Source: an uncultured Eggerthella sp.
GTDB taxonomy: Bacteria > Actinomycetota > Coriobacteriia > Coriobacteriales > Eggerthellaceae
Assembly (NCBI GenBank): GCA_900542065.1
Contig: UQLU01000009.1
Coordinates: 1 to 64,000, forward strand
DNA: 64,000 nucleotides
Direction: 5' to 3'
Shown: positions 16,539 through 25,918 of the stretch, piece after piece
How positions within the stretch are numbered: position 1 is the stretch's first letter
Layout of the letters: every line of letters begins with the position of its first letter
Notes under the pieces: generated by a model
Database searches by the model: none
Told to the model about the DNA's origin: nothing
The model's input: only the letters and a program-made list of their open reading frames with translations
Translations under genes and position numbers: made by a program

Positions 16539-17870
16539 TTAGTACAAAATGCCGAGTTTCTTAGCCTCATAGGTAAGTTCATCACGGAAATCGGGATGCG
16601 CGATATTAATCAAGCGTTGTGCTCGGGTGGGGATATCAGCCCAACGAAGATCGGCGACGCCATATTCGGTAACAACATATTGCAAATCGTTACGCAGCGA
16701 AGTAATGGCGCTGCCGGGAGTCAGCGTGGGAACAATCTTAGAAACATCGCCTTTCTTGGTATGAGCAACACTGGTAACCGCAATAAAACCGCGTCCATTT
16801 TTGGAATTCTTTACGCCACGTACAAAGTCGAACTGACCGCCGCTTGCAGAGTATTGGCGCGGACCAATGCTTTCTGCGCAAACTTGCCCGGTAAGATCAA
16901 TGCTTACTGCGGTGTTTACCGAAACCAGGTTATCGTTCTGCGCAATGTTAATAGGATTGCAGACGGTTTCGTATGAGCAGTAGTACATATCTGGGTTGTC
17001 GTTAATGAAGTCGTACAAACGCTGAGTGCCCGTAGAATAACCACCTACAGAAACACCAGGCATATAATTCTTGCGCGAATTATCGATAACGCCTTTCATT
17101 TGTAACTGTACAAACGCATCGGAAAACATTTCGGTGAATACGCCAAGGTGCTGCTTGCAATCAAGACCTGCGGCAATAGCGTTAATAATGCCACCAATAC
17201 CCAGCTGAATGCAGTCGCCGTCGTTTACACGATCAACAATAAGTTCTGCAACCTTTACCTCTTCAGGGGTAGGTGCGGGCGTCACGATATCTTCAAGAAG
17301 TTCGTCTTGCACAAAGAAGGCGTCAATATCATCAACGTGGTAGTTGTGAGAATCGCCAAACACGCGGGGTAGGCGCGTGTTAATTTGAGCGATGATGTGC
17401 TTGGCGCCGCGTAGTGCTCCCTGTTCAAATCCAAGAGGGCCAATGTTGCAATATCCTTGATCGTTAGGTGGGGTCATCTGAACTACCGCATAGTCAAGAC
17501 CAATTTCTTCCAGCATGCGATTAGTGTCAGAAAAATGAACGGGAATATGCGTTACGCAGCGAGATCCATTAGCAAATCCTGTGCGTTCATTGGGTCCTGC
17601 GAAATAGGTGTGGTAACGGAACTGATCTGGAGTTACATCCATATCGGCGAAGGTAATATCTCCATTCATGTAGTTGCCATACATGTCTATGCCAACAAGG
17701 TTGCCGCTTTTTATACGGGCAAGGAGCTCATTGATAATTGTGGTAGGTACATGAAGACCGCCCATATATATTTTCTGATTTTGACCAGCGCTGTTTCTAC
17801 CTGTTAAATGTTGCTCAAAAACCTGATCAAGTGTGATTTGTTTGTGTTCATAGTCCTGTTGCCAGTTCAT
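16539..17870 (-). CDS. Acetyl-CoA hydrolase/transferase family (4-hydroxybutyrate- or butyrate-type CoA-transferase)
   Basis: This class I CoA-transferase (443 residues) moves CoA between acyl-CoA and a free acid, usually acetate, through a glutamyl-CoA intermediate. GVFTEMFSD (about residue 244) carries the catalytic Glu. QLGIGGIINAIAAGL and GPRQYSASGGQFDFVRG are the conserved glycine-rich CoA loops. The length matches 4-hydroxybutyrate and butyryl-CoA:acetate transferases (about 440), not the roughly 500-residue succinyl-CoA:acetate (AarC/Cat1) group. The ATG at 17870 follows AGGAG at six bases and is preferred over the ATG at 17888. It is divergent from citrate synthase, which also uses acetyl-CoA. 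The exact acid is unknown. Confidence 0.85.
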   Translation of the reverse strand: MNWQQDYEHKQITLDQVFEQHLTGRNSAGQNQKIYMGGLHVPTTIINELLARIKSGNLVGIDMYGNYMNGDITFADMDVTPDQFRYHTYFAGPNERTGFANGSRCVTHIPVHFSDTNRMLEEIGLDYAVVQMTPPNDQGYCNIGPLGFEQGALRGAKHIIAQINTRLPRVFGDSHNYHVDDIDAFFVQDELLEDIVTPAPTPEEVKVAELIVDRVNDGDCIQLGIGGIINAIAAGLDCKQHLGVFTEMFSDAFVQLQMKGVIDNSRKNYMPGVSVGGYSTGTQRLYDFINDNPDMYYCSYETVCNPINIAQNDNLVSVNTAVSIDLTGQVCAESIGPRQYSASGGQFDFVRGVKNSKNGRGFIAVTSVAHTKKGDVSKIVPTLTPGSAITSLRNDLQYVVTEYGVADLRWADIPTRAQRLINIAHPDFRDELTYEAKKLGILY

Positions 17871-17970
17871 GGATTTCTCCTGACTCATACTGCCCCTACT
17901 AAGATGTACTTAGTTATTTCCCCTAATAAGTAAGTGTATCACGGGAGCCGAATACAAAGTGAACTTAGCC

Positions 17971-18071
17971 GCAAGAGTTGTAAGCCTTGGGTACGGGTGT
18001 TTGAGTGGGGCGAAGCGAGTGAAAAATACGAAGAAGCAAGAGTTGCAAGCTTTGAGTGTGGCTGTTTGAGT
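17971..18071. repeat. 36-bp imperfect direct repeat in the CoA-transferase/citrate synthase gap
   Basis: Copies at 17971-18006 and 18036-18071 match at 30 of 36 bases; both begin GCAAGAGTTG and end TGTTTGAGT. The remaining gap (to 18348) holds a small hairpin CACCCA-GAAACG-TGGGTG at 18290-18307 just before the citrate synthase ribosome binding site. Confidence 0.75.
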
Positions 18072-18348
18072 AACAATTTGATTGCAAGCTACCGTTCGTC
18101 TCTATATCGAAACACATGCGAAACCTTATCGCTTTAGTTCGGTGTAGAATTGAATCTCGCTAAAAATCGTAATTAAGTCAGTAATCGGTAAAGTTTGTAA
18201 TTGATTGAACTTGCAATTGGTGCGTCGGCAGGTTTGTACGGCCAGCGCGCAAACTCGTAAGCAAACACGCTGAAAAGACGGGGCGGGATCACCCAGAAAC
18301 GTGGGTGCCGCATCGAAAGACGCAAGAGTCGCGCCGAAAGGAATTTTC

Positions 18349-19686
18349 ATGGAAGAACGTAAGCTTTCCTTGTACGACAACATCACTAAAGTAAATTCCG
18401 TCGATCCAGAATTATATGAACGCTATCCCGTCAAACGTGGTCTTCGCAATAGCGACGGCTCTGGCGTAATTGCGGGTATTACCAATATCTCTAATGTACA
18501 TGGTTACATGATGAGCGAAGGTGATAAAATCGCCGACGAAGGAAAGCTGACGCTTCGTGGATACGATCTCTACGATTTGTTAGGCGGCGATGAAGACAAG
18601 CGCTTCCGCTATGAGGAGCTTGCGTATCTGTTGCTCATGGGAGATTTGCCTACACAAGATCAGCTCGATTTCTTTATTTCTCGCTTGGATGCCCATCGCG
18701 AACTGCCTGATGGCTTTACTGCTTCTAAGATTATGGGTACCCCTTCGCCTGACATCATGAACTTGCTTGCTCGTTCGGTGTTGGTGCTTTATGCAGACGA
18801 TCCCAAAGCTGAAGACCGCAGCTACGAGCATGAAATTTCTACAGCAGTTACGCTTATTTCGCGTTTGCCGCGCATTATGGTGCTTGCTTACTACGCAAAG
18901 CAGGCTGCATTCAACGGTCAGTCTATGATTATGCATCGCTTTGTTCCTGGTGAATCTACGGCGGAAACTATTCTTTCCATGTTGCGTCCCGATCGTCACT
19001 ACACGGCAGAAGAGGCGCGCATGCTCGACATCATGATGTGTTTGCATGCTGAACATGGTGGTGGTAATAACTCCACGTTCACCTGTCGTGTTTTGTCTTC
19101 GTCCGATACCGATCCTTACTCTGCCTATGCAGGTGCTATTGGTTCTTTGAAAGGATCCAAGCATGGTGGTGCAAATCATCAGGTGCTGGCAATGCAGAAA
19201 GAAATCAAAGAAAACGTTTCTGACTGGGAAAACGAAGACGAAGTAGCGTCGTATATTGCCAAGATTGTTAATAAAGAAGCCTTTGATCATACCGGTCTTA
19301 TTTATGGCATGGGTCATGCGGTTTATACCAAGTCGGATCCGCGCGCTGTTGTTTTGAAAAAGTTCGCTACGAAGATGGCGGAAGGTACTGAATTTGAGGC
19401 GGAATTGAATCTGCTCAAGCTCATTGAACGCATTAGCCCTGAGGTTATCTTGCGCGAAAAGGGAACCAAGAAAGACATGTGCGCAAATGTGGATATGTAT
19501 TCTGGTTTTGTATATTCCTTGCTGGGTATTCCGACTGACCTTATTACGCCGTTGTTTGCTTGTTCGCGTATGGCAGGTTGGGCTGCACATCGTTTCGAGG
19601 AATTGGTAAGTGGCAAGCGTATTATTCGTCCTGCTTACAAGACAGGCATGAAGCCACGCGAATATAAGCCTATTGAAGAGCGCTAG
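18349..19686 (+). CDS. gltA: Citrate synthase
   Basis: This 445-residue enzyme condenses acetyl-CoA and oxaloacetate to citrate. The catalytic set is present: His in LHAEHGGGNNSTFTCR, the second His in YGMGHAVYTKSDPRA, and Asp in CANVDMYSGFVY. GSLKGSKHGGANHQVL is the substrate loop. TPLFACSRMAGWAAHRFEEL closes the C-terminus. The ATG at 18349 follows AAAGGA; a longer in-frame GTG at 18301 has no support. The N-terminal region is like the divergent citrate synthases found in anaerobes. It likely serves glutamate synthesis and an incomplete TCA cycle; no other TCA gene is in the window. Confidence 0.93.
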   Translation: MEERKLSLYDNITKVNSVDPELYERYPVKRGLRNSDGSGVIAGITNISNVHGYMMSEGDKIADEGKLTLRGYDLYDLLGGDEDKRFRYEELAYLLLMGDLPTQDQLDFFISRLDAHRELPDGFTASKIMGTPSPDIMNLLARSVLVLYADDPKAEDRSYEHEISTAVTLISRLPRIMVLAYYAKQAAFNGQSMIMHRFVPGESTAETILSMLRPDRHYTAEEARMLDIMMCLHAEHGGGNNSTFTCRVLSSSDTDPYSAYAGAIGSLKGSKHGGANHQVLAMQKEIKENVSDWENEDEVASYIAKIVNKEAFDHTGLIYGMGHAVYTKSDPRAVVLKKFATKMAEGTEFEAELNLLKLIERISPEVILREKGTKKDMCANVDMYSGFVYSLLGIPTDLITPLFACSRMAGWAAHRFEELVSGKRIIRPAYKTGMKPREYKPIEER

Positions 19687-19791
19687 AAACCTTCTGAAAC
19701 TCGCTAAAACTGCCTGCTTGAGCAGCGTTCGCGATTTGCTATGATTGGTGAGGCTAGTTAGTGCGATTTAATAACGAGAAAAGGGGCGCCC

Positions 19792-20472
19792 ATGGAAGCC
19801 TATAAGCAGGAATTTATCGAATTCATGGTAGAAAGCCAGGTTTTGAAATTTGGTGAATTTACCTTAAAGAGTGGGCGCAAATCCCCGTTTTTCATGAACG
19901 CAGGTGCCTATGTAACAGGCGGTCAGCTTAAGCGTTTGGGCGAATATTATGCTCGTGCTATTCATGACAATTTCGGACTGGATTTCGATGTTGTTTTTGG
20001 TCCGGCTTATAAGGGTATTCCGTTGGCGGTAGTAACGGCTATCGCGCTTGAAGAACTCTACGGCAAGGAAGTGCGTTATTGCTCAAACCGCAAGGAAGTA
20101 AAGGATCATGGCGCTGACGCGGGTAACCTTTTGGGTTCTGAGCTTCATGATGGCGATCGTGTGGTTATGGTAGAAGACGTTACCACTTCTGGTAAGTCTA
20201 TCGACGAGACTTATCCTATCTTGAAGGCAGCTGCCGATGTTGACGTAAAAGGTCTGATTGTTTCTCTGAATCGTATGGAAGTGGGCAAGGGTGGTGTTGT
20301 TACCGCTCAGCAGGAAGTACAGGAAAAATATGGCTTCCCGGTAGCATCTATCGTAAGCATGGCTGAAGTTACCGAAATGCTCTACAACCACGAAGTTCAG
20401 GGCAAGGTTGTTATTGATGATGACATCAAAGCAGCGCTGGATGCCTATTACGAACAGTATGGTGTGAAGTAG
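19792..20472 (+). CDS. pyrE: Orotate phosphoribosyltransferase
   Basis: This 226-residue cytosolic enzyme makes orotidine 5'-phosphate from orotate and PRPP in pyrimidine synthesis. The PRPP loop is VVMVEDVTTSGKSI (about residue 122), with the expected acidic pair. GRKSPFFMNAGAY near residue 28 and FGPAYKGIPLAV near 67 are orotate-binding blocks. GAAAAGGGG precedes the ATG. It stands apart from other pyr genes, about 100 bases after citrate synthase and co-oriented, so it may be read through from it. No attenuator is visible in the short gap. Confidence 0.93.
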   Translation: MEAYKQEFIEFMVESQVLKFGEFTLKSGRKSPFFMNAGAYVTGGQLKRLGEYYARAIHDNFGLDFDVVFGPAYKGIPLAVVTAIALEELYGKEVRYCSNRKEVKDHGADAGNLLGSELHDGDRVVMVEDVTTSGKSIDETYPILKAAADVDVKGLIVSLNRMEVGKGGVVTAQQEVQEKYGFPVASIVSMAEVTEMLYNHEVQGKVVIDDDIKAALDAYYEQYGVK

Positions 20473-20518
20473 CGTTCTTTCTCTGTATTGCTTTTATTTT
20501 AAAACGTAAAACTTTCTT

Positions 20519-20549
20519 CAAGAGTACGCACATACTGTGTGGACTCTTG
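20519..20549 (+). terminator. Hairpin after pyrE
   Basis: CAAGAGT and ACTCTTG pair, with inner CACA/TGTG pairing and only a weak T-run. It is a candidate terminator. Confidence 0.45.
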
Positions 20550-20607
20550 ACGTTGTGTCACTTAAAAGTAATATTACATACAACACGAAAATAAAAGGAG
20601 CCCAACT

Positions 20608-21732
20608 ATGACAAATTTGCTTGAAACGCCCAAATTGGGTTTTGGTTGCATGCGTCTTCCCCTGACGGATCCTAATGATCAAACCTCAATCGATCTCGAT
20701 CAGTTCAAAGCAATGGTTGACACCTTCATGGAAGCAGGTGGCACGTATTTTGATACGGCGTATGTTTATCATGAGGGCACTTCAGAAATTGCAGTACGTG
20801 AAGCGTTGGTAAAGCGTTATCCTCGTGATTCATTTACTATTGCTACCAAATGCTTGGCATGGGCACAGCCCGATGCCGAATCTGCAAAAGCTTGCTTGGA
20901 TACTTCCCTTGAGCGTCTCGGTGTTGACTATGTTGACTTCTACTTGCTCCACAATGTAGGTGGCGTTCGTACAAAGAAATTTGACGAATATGGCATGTGG
21001 GAGTGGGCTCAGCAAAAAAAAGACGAAGGAATCATTAAGCATCTGGGTTTCTCTATGCATGATGGAGCCGATGCTCTTGAGGCTTTGTTAACCGAACATC
21101 CCAATATGGACTTCGTTCAGCTTCAGGTTAACTATCTTGACTGGGAAGATCCTGTTGTTGAGGCACGTAAATGTATGGAAGTTGCCGAAAAACACGGTGT
21201 GCCCGTAGTTATCATGGAGCCTGCTCGTGGTGGTCGTTTGGCGAATTTGCCTGAGCGTGGCAAGCAGATTCTTAAAACTGCCGAGCCTGAACTGAGTGAA
21301 GTTTCCTGGGCTTATCGTTTCTGCTACTTCTTGCCCAATGTTGTTTCTGTTCTCTCAGGTATGTCTACGTTGGGTCAGGTTAAGGAAAATGTTACTGAAT
21401 GGAAGACGGCAAAACCCTTGTCTGACGCTGATAAGAAGGTAGTTGAACAGGCGCTAGAGGCTCTGCGTAGCGTTGGCATGATCGATTGCACGAATTGTCG
21501 TTACTGCGCCAAGGATTGCCCTGCAGGAGTAAAAATTCCAGAAATTATGTCCTTGATGAATCTGGAAAAGATGACAGAAGATCGCGCATTCGTAAAAGGT
21601 CTCTACGATTGGCAGGCCAAAGACGGTTATGCTTCGCAGTGTACGCAGTGTGGTAATTGCGAAGAAATGTGTCCACAGGGCATTAATATTATCGAGTTGC
21701 TTGAAGAAGCAGCGGACGCTTACGAAGACTAA
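20608..21732 (+). CDS. Aldo/keto reductase with C-terminal 2x[4Fe-4S] ferredoxin domain
   Basis: This two-domain oxidoreductase has 374 residues. The N-terminal 280 residues are an AKR barrel with the catalytic Asp/Tyr in YFDTAYVYHEG and substrate loop FYLLHNVGG. The C-terminus carries two four-cysteine motifs, CTNCRYCAKDCP and CTQCGNCEEMCP, typical of bacterial ferredoxin domains. The architecture is common in anaerobes and suggests electron exchange with ferredoxin or flavodoxin rather than, or in addition to, NADPH. AAAAGGAG precedes the ATG. The substrate is unknown. It appears to be a single-gene transcript ended by the terminator at 21814. Confidence 0.9.
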   Translation: MTNLLETPKLGFGCMRLPLTDPNDQTSIDLDQFKAMVDTFMEAGGTYFDTAYVYHEGTSEIAVREALVKRYPRDSFTIATKCLAWAQPDAESAKACLDTSLERLGVDYVDFYLLHNVGGVRTKKFDEYGMWEWAQQKKDEGIIKHLGFSMHDGADALEALLTEHPNMDFVQLQVNYLDWEDPVVEARKCMEVAEKHGVPVVIMEPARGGRLANLPERGKQILKTAEPELSEVSWAYRFCYFLPNVVSVLSGMSTLGQVKENVTEWKTAKPLSDADKKVVEQALEALRSVGMIDCTNCRYCAKDCPAGVKIPEIMSLMNLEKMTEDRAFVKGLYDWQAKDGYASQCTQCGNCEEMCPQGINIIELLEEAADAYED

Positions 21733-21734
21733 AG

Positions 21735-21806
21735 AGAACCAGTAGCGTCATTTAAAGTAGAACCAGCGACGTCACGCGAAGTAAATCAGTGGCATCGCGC
21801 GGATAT
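21735..21806. repeat. Three 24-bp degenerate tandem repeats after the aldo/keto reductase stop
   Basis: Units start at 21735, 21759 and 21783. The first two share AGAACCAG, a central GTCA and the ending AAGT; the third is more diverged. The array begins two bases after the TAA stop. Confidence 0.7.
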
Positions 21807-21813
21807 CAAGTAC

Positions 21814-21848
21814 AAAAGCGGTCTCGTACGATACGAGGACCGCTTTTT
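21814..21848. terminator. Bidirectional terminator between convergent genes
   Basis: AAAAGCGGTCTCGTA-CGA-TACGAGGACCGCTTTTT has a long stem with A- and T-runs on either side. It overlaps the stop codon of the CmpB-like gene on the minus strand. Confidence 0.9.
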
Positions 21849-22545
21849 ACATGCCGAGTCCACCCATGTTGTGGAAGCGTTTCTGCAACATGTCGGTGGG
21901 GTAGGCGTAATCGATATATTGCTCGAAGGCATTTTGCGGTGGAACACCGCTTGAACGATCGTCGGTGCGAACCAAAACGCAGATAGTCATCACGATGTTG
22001 AGTACGAGAAACACCGAAAGCGCCGCAGTCAAAAACTGAAAAATTTTGCTTTTCAGGTTTATAAAGCTAAAGCCTTTTTCGCATAAAGGAAGTCCGATTT
22101 TTACCCAGAGGGTGCCTAGCGTTCCCCAAACGAGGGCATGAAACAGATCGGTCCTGCCATCAAAATTAAAGGGGTTGTTGAGGTAGCTCCACGCTACAAT
22201 TCCGCCAAATGTTTCCATTGCCCAGCTGGCAAAATATTCTAGTCCGCCGCCTACGATTGCTCCTATCGCAATAAGCACAAGAGGGTTTTTCTTTTGGAAA
22301 GGCTCCAAAATTAAAGTGAGTAGGACCGCAGCGGTTCCATAGATAGGGGAAAGGGGTCCCCAAATAAATCCAGGGCGACTTTCCCATTCGTTGAAAGCGA
22401 AGTAATGTTGAAGCGTTTCGCCAACAAGACCAACGAAAGACATTAGGAGAAAAATCCAAACCAGCTTGCTGAAGCTATCGCGAATGTGGGTGCGTTCAGG
22501 CAAAAACGCGCTTGTTTCGCGATCAACGGCGGTGGCTTGGTCCAT
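21847..22545 (-). CDS. Putative ABC-transporter-type membrane protein (CmpB/PF06541 family)
   Basis: This membrane protein of 232 residues has five to six hydrophobic segments. The block PGFIWGPLSPIYGTAAVLL near residue 60 is the hallmark of the family annotated as putative ABC transporter permease (ABC_trans_CmpB), whose function is not established. GGGLEYFASWAMETFGG is another conserved segment. The ATG at 22545 follows AAGGAGGG four bases away; the in-frame ATG at 22563 lies within that binding region. No ATPase partner is adjacent, so a transport role is unsupported here. Confidence 0.75.
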   Translation of the reverse strand: MDQATAVDRETSAFLPERTHIRDSFSKLVWIFLLMSFVGLVGETLQHYFAFNEWESRPGFIWGPLSPIYGTAAVLLTLILEPFQKKNPLVLIAIGAIVGGGLEYFASWAMETFGGIVAWSYLNNPFNFDGRTDLFHALVWGTLGTLWVKIGLPLCEKGFSFINLKSKIFQFLTAALSVFLVLNIVMTICVLVRTDDRSSGVPPQNAFEQYIDYAYPTDMLQKRFHNMGGLGM

Positions 22546-22764
22546 ATTTCCCTCCTTGCGCAAATCGTAGTGTTAGCGTGCATTCATTATTGTACTAAGC
22601 AGCTAAGAGGGTTTAGCTTAGTTATCAACAAATAGGAAAAATGTACACATTGTTCAATTATTAAGCCGCGCTCTACGAGGAAGATCTTTTGTCTTTGCCC
22701 TCGAATCCGTTTCGTTTATGAAAACTTTCGATAGTTCCTTATATGGGCGCGGTATTATTGCCAC

Positions 22765-24033
22765 ATGAGAAACTCCCGCTTCAACAAAGACTTCCTCGAT
22801 GCGATTCGTAGCGCTGTTCAAAATGCTGCTCAAAAGGCGGTTCACTTCGTTCGTGTAGCTTTGAAAGATGGCGGCATAATTCCAACGGAACTTAAAAATG
22901 GAAGCACAAAGCAGTATTTCAAAGACGTATTGCAGCGTAGGATTTGTCAAGGAAAAGCATATATATGCCAACATCGTGCAGCAATGCTCGTGGGTGGTTT
23001 GAGTCTTGTTCTTGTTTGTGTTTGCACGGGAGCATCGTTTACGCTGGGGGATCGCGCGGCGCAAGAGAGTATTCCTTCGGTGGAATCTTCTTCCATTGCA
23101 CAAACTGTTTTTCGCAAACAAGTAGTAGAGCAGGCAGCCTTGGACGCAGCGGAGATGGGCGGCTCTTACCTGACACAAAGTGCAGAGCGCAGCGCGCAAA
23201 GCGTCTTAGCGAAAATGTATATTACCGTAGATGCTCTTCAGGAAGTCGATGATGCCGATCAGAGTGCTCAGGCATTTTCTTTAATCGAGGGTCAATCTTC
23301 GGGTCAGCACGAAGAAAAGGACATGGCAGCCCTTGATGCGGCAATTGATTCGATGGAGTCAGAAGGCTATTCGGTTGGTTGTTTCTTCTTAAATCTAAAC
23401 ACAGGCCAAGGCATTGCTTACAACTTAGATACCCGCATTTATGGTGCAAGTTCTTTTAAGGGAATTTATGCTGCCTATTTGAGCGAACATTTAGCTGATG
23501 GAAAATCGGGACTTTCGAGTTCAGCCATCAGCCTCATGGATGCGTCGGTGCGCTATTCAGATAACAATGCTTTTTCGAATTTGCGCAATCGCTACGATGG
23601 ATCAGGGTTTACCGACTGGCTTGAGTCGTGCGGGGTTGATTCCGATATTGCGCACGACACGCATTTCCCTCGCTATTCTGCTAGAGAATCTGCCCTGCTG
23701 TGGTTCCATATCTATACCTATCTACAAAGCGATACGCAAGCGGCTAAACATTTGCGTGAGATATATACACAGACCAATCTTTCGCTTATTCGCGACACTG
23801 TTGAAGAAGTTCTAGGCTCTGCAGGCTCGTCCGATGTTTCTAGGAGTGCGGTCGTCATGAATAAAGCGGGATGGATTGCCTCAAGCCCGCGATTCAGCGG
23901 CTTGTGTGATGCTGGTCTGATCGAATGCGATGGCACTACCTATCTTATGTCAGTAATGAGCAGTGCACCTGACAGTGCAGGCCATCGAGAAAAACTTACC
24001 AGTATTATCGAAGAGCTTTTCAAGCTGCGCTAA
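22765..24033 (+). CDS. Membrane-anchored class A beta-lactamase-fold protein
   Basis: This 422-residue protein has a cytoplasmic N-terminus of about 70 basic residues, one membrane segment (AAMLVGGLSLVLVCVCTGASF) and an extracytoplasmic domain. That domain has the serine beta-lactamase/DD-peptidase layout: SxxK as SSFK (about residue 229), SDN near 264, and NKAGW near 366 in place of KTG. These belong to the beta-lactamase2 group, often found as serine hydrolases of unknown substrate in Gram-positives. The long cytoplasmic tail and internal anchor argue against a secreted antibiotic-degrading enzyme. A role in wall metabolism is plausible but inferred. No strong ribosome binding site is visible. 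Confidence 0.75.
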   Translation: MRNSRFNKDFLDAIRSAVQNAAQKAVHFVRVALKDGGIIPTELKNGSTKQYFKDVLQRRICQGKAYICQHRAAMLVGGLSLVLVCVCTGASFTLGDRAAQESIPSVESSSIAQTVFRKQVVEQAALDAAEMGGSYLTQSAERSAQSVLAKMYITVDALQEVDDADQSAQAFSLIEGQSSGQHEEKDMAALDAAIDSMESEGYSVGCFFLNLNTGQGIAYNLDTRIYGASSFKGIYAAYLSEHLADGKSGLSSSAISLMDASVRYSDNNAFSNLRNRYDGSGFTDWLESCGVDSDIAHDTHFPRYSARESALLWFHIYTYLQSDTQAAKHLREIYTQTNLSLIRDTVEEVLGSAGSSDVSRSAVVMNKAGWIASSPRFSGLCDAGLIECDGTTYLMSVMSSAPDSAGHREKLTSIIEELFKLR

Positions 24034-24503
24034 GTTTGTGAAGACGCCACGTCTGCCCTGAAGATAATTGACAAAGCTTTTCGCATTGATACCATGATGT
24101 ATTAGCGAATTGGAACGCGTTCGATGTTTGTCCAGTAGCCGAAGAAGCGCTTGGGGAAACACTCAAGAAGCGCTACCGATTCGACTGAACGTTAGTTCGC
24201 GATGGAAACAGCGCGTTGCTGTTACCAGATAAGGAGATTTAGCTGTCGTGAATGACTCCGACGGCGGCGGTCGATGTTGTTCGATCCGAAAACGCTTTGT
24301 AACACATACGCATTCTGTATCTAGTCCGACGCGGTCTATGTCTCTGTGTGACAAGACTGCGTTTTCTTATGTTCAAATATGCTCTTCTTCGGAAGAGCCT
24401 CATCCGATTTCGTGCCTTTCCCTAAAGGGGGAGATTGCCGTGTAATAGCTCAAGGCAAGTATTTGGAAATCTCTTATGGCTTGTTGAAAGGAACGATTAA
24501 TAC
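24034..24503. other. 470-base gap, no gene recognised; one stable UUCG hairpin
   Basis: The gap holds GCTCTTC-TTCG-GAAGAGC (24381-24398), a seven-base stem closed by a C(UUCG)G tetraloop. It also holds palindromic AGCGCT segments near 24147-24174. There is no T-run after the tetraloop hairpin. It may be a leader of the CorC-like gene. I see no known riboswitch core. Confidence 0.4.
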
Positions 24504-25832
24504 ATGCCAATCTGGGTAAGTCTTTTATTAGTAGTTTTCTTCTTGTTAATGAACGCCTTCTTCGTTATGGCGGAATTTTCTTTGGTTCGTGTTCGTAAGT
24601 CTCAGGTAGAGCTTCTTGTTGAAGAAGGGAAACCAGGCGCTAAGCGAGCAGCTCACATTGCAGGCAACGTAAATGCCTATCTGTCTGCTTGCCAGCTGGG
24701 TATTACCTTGGCATCGCTGGCACTTGGTTGGTTGGGCGAACCTGCAATTTCTGCTCTGTTCCATCCTGTGTTCGTGGCTTTGGGATTGCCCGATGCTGCC
24801 GTTACAGCAATTTCGGTTGCAATTGGTTACTTCATCATGACGGCATTGCATGTGGTAGTAGGCGAATTGGTACCTAAGTCTATGGCTATTCTGAATACCG
24901 AAAGCTATGCACTACATACGGCAGGACCTCTGCATGCGTTCTACATGATGACCTATCCCATCATGTGGTTGTTCAATACGTTGACCAACGGCATTATGCG
25001 TTTAACTGGTCATGACGTATCCAAGGAACACGATGCATACACCGAAGAGGAAATTAAGATTCTCTTGGAAGAAAGTGCGGAGTCGGGTTCTATCGAGCAG
25101 GATCAGTATCAGTATCTCGACAATATTTTTGATTTGGACGATAAGGATGCTGAATCCATCATGACCCCTCGTACCGAGGTTATTGCTATCGACTTGGACG
25201 ATGCCCTTGAAACCAACCTTGAAATTATGGGTGCGAATAAATTTACGCGCTACCCTGTGTATAAGGAAGATAAGGACAACATTATTGGTTTTGTCCACAT
25301 CAAGGATGCTTACTTGTTGCCTGAAGGTTCTTCCATGAAGGACTTGCGTATTCGTACTATCCAGGCAGTTCCTGAAAGCTTGTCGCTGTCCAAGTTAATG
25401 CAGATGCTGCAGGCAAAACACACCAAGATTGCGGTAGTTGTTGATGAGCACGGTGGAACATCGGGCATTGTTACCATGAGTGACGTGGTAGAGCAGATTA
25501 TTGGCCGCATGGAAGACGAATACCTCCACGATGACCAGGACGAAATCTTAAAGGTTCGTGAAAATCAGTACGTGGTTGATGGATCGCTTCCTGTTGATCA
25601 GTTCGTTGAGTTCTTGGGCTTTGAGCCAGTTCCTGTGTATGACTATGAAACTGCGGGTGGCTTGATGCTCGATTTGCTCGACAAGATTCCTGAAGAGGGC
25701 GACACGTTTGAACTTACTCACGACGACAAGAAGTTTACGCTGGTAATCAATATTATGGATGGTTACCGCATCGATAAGATCAGCGTTCTTATTGAAGAGA
25801 TTGAGCATTCCTCAGACGAAGACGACGAATAA
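24504..25832 (+). CDS. HlyC/CorC-family protein (DUF21 + CBS pair + CorC domain)
   Basis: This membrane protein has 442 residues. The N-terminal DUF21 domain (about 1-190) has three to four hydrophobic segments with NAFFVMAEFSLVRVRKSQVE and NAYLSACQLGITLASLALGW. The CBS pair (about 210-335) includes IMTPRTEVIAIDLDD and VVVDEHGGTSGIVTMSDVVE. A C-terminal CorC_HlyC domain (about 345-430) contains YVVDGSLPVDQF and YETAGGLMLDLL. Members are implicated in Mg2+ or Co2+ export; the old haemolysin name is historical. AAAGGAA lies upstream of the ATG. It is probably monocistronic. Confidence 0.9.
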   Translation: MPIWVSLLLVVFFLLMNAFFVMAEFSLVRVRKSQVELLVEEGKPGAKRAAHIAGNVNAYLSACQLGITLASLALGWLGEPAISALFHPVFVALGLPDAAVTAISVAIGYFIMTALHVVVGELVPKSMAILNTESYALHTAGPLHAFYMMTYPIMWLFNTLTNGIMRLTGHDVSKEHDAYTEEEIKILLEESAESGSIEQDQYQYLDNIFDLDDKDAESIMTPRTEVIAIDLDDALETNLEIMGANKFTRYPVYKEDKDNIIGFVHIKDAYLLPEGSSMKDLRIRTIQAVPESLSLSKLMQMLQAKHTKIAVVVDEHGGTSGIVTMSDVVEQIIGRMEDEYLHDDQDEILKVRENQYVVDGSLPVDQFVEFLGFEPVPVYDYETAGGLMLDLLDKIPEEGDTFELTHDDKKFTLVINIMDGYRIDKISVLIEEIEHSSDEDDE

Positions 25833-25918
25833 CGTAGCGAGTAGACAGGCTCTTCGATGCGCAGTGCGTCCAGTGAGCAGGTCGTTGTCACGCCAAATAG
25901 ACAACAACAAAAGACAGC

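Noticed and set aside
18580..19590. 336-codon open frame antisense to citrate synthase
   Set aside because: It is a codon-bias shadow of a certain gene, rich in Arg/His/Cys/Asn with no domain and no ribosome binding site.
24248..24445. Small plus-strand gene before the CorC-like gene
   Set aside because: There is no ribosome binding site, it is Cys/Ser-rich without a pattern, and it overlaps the UUCG hairpin.
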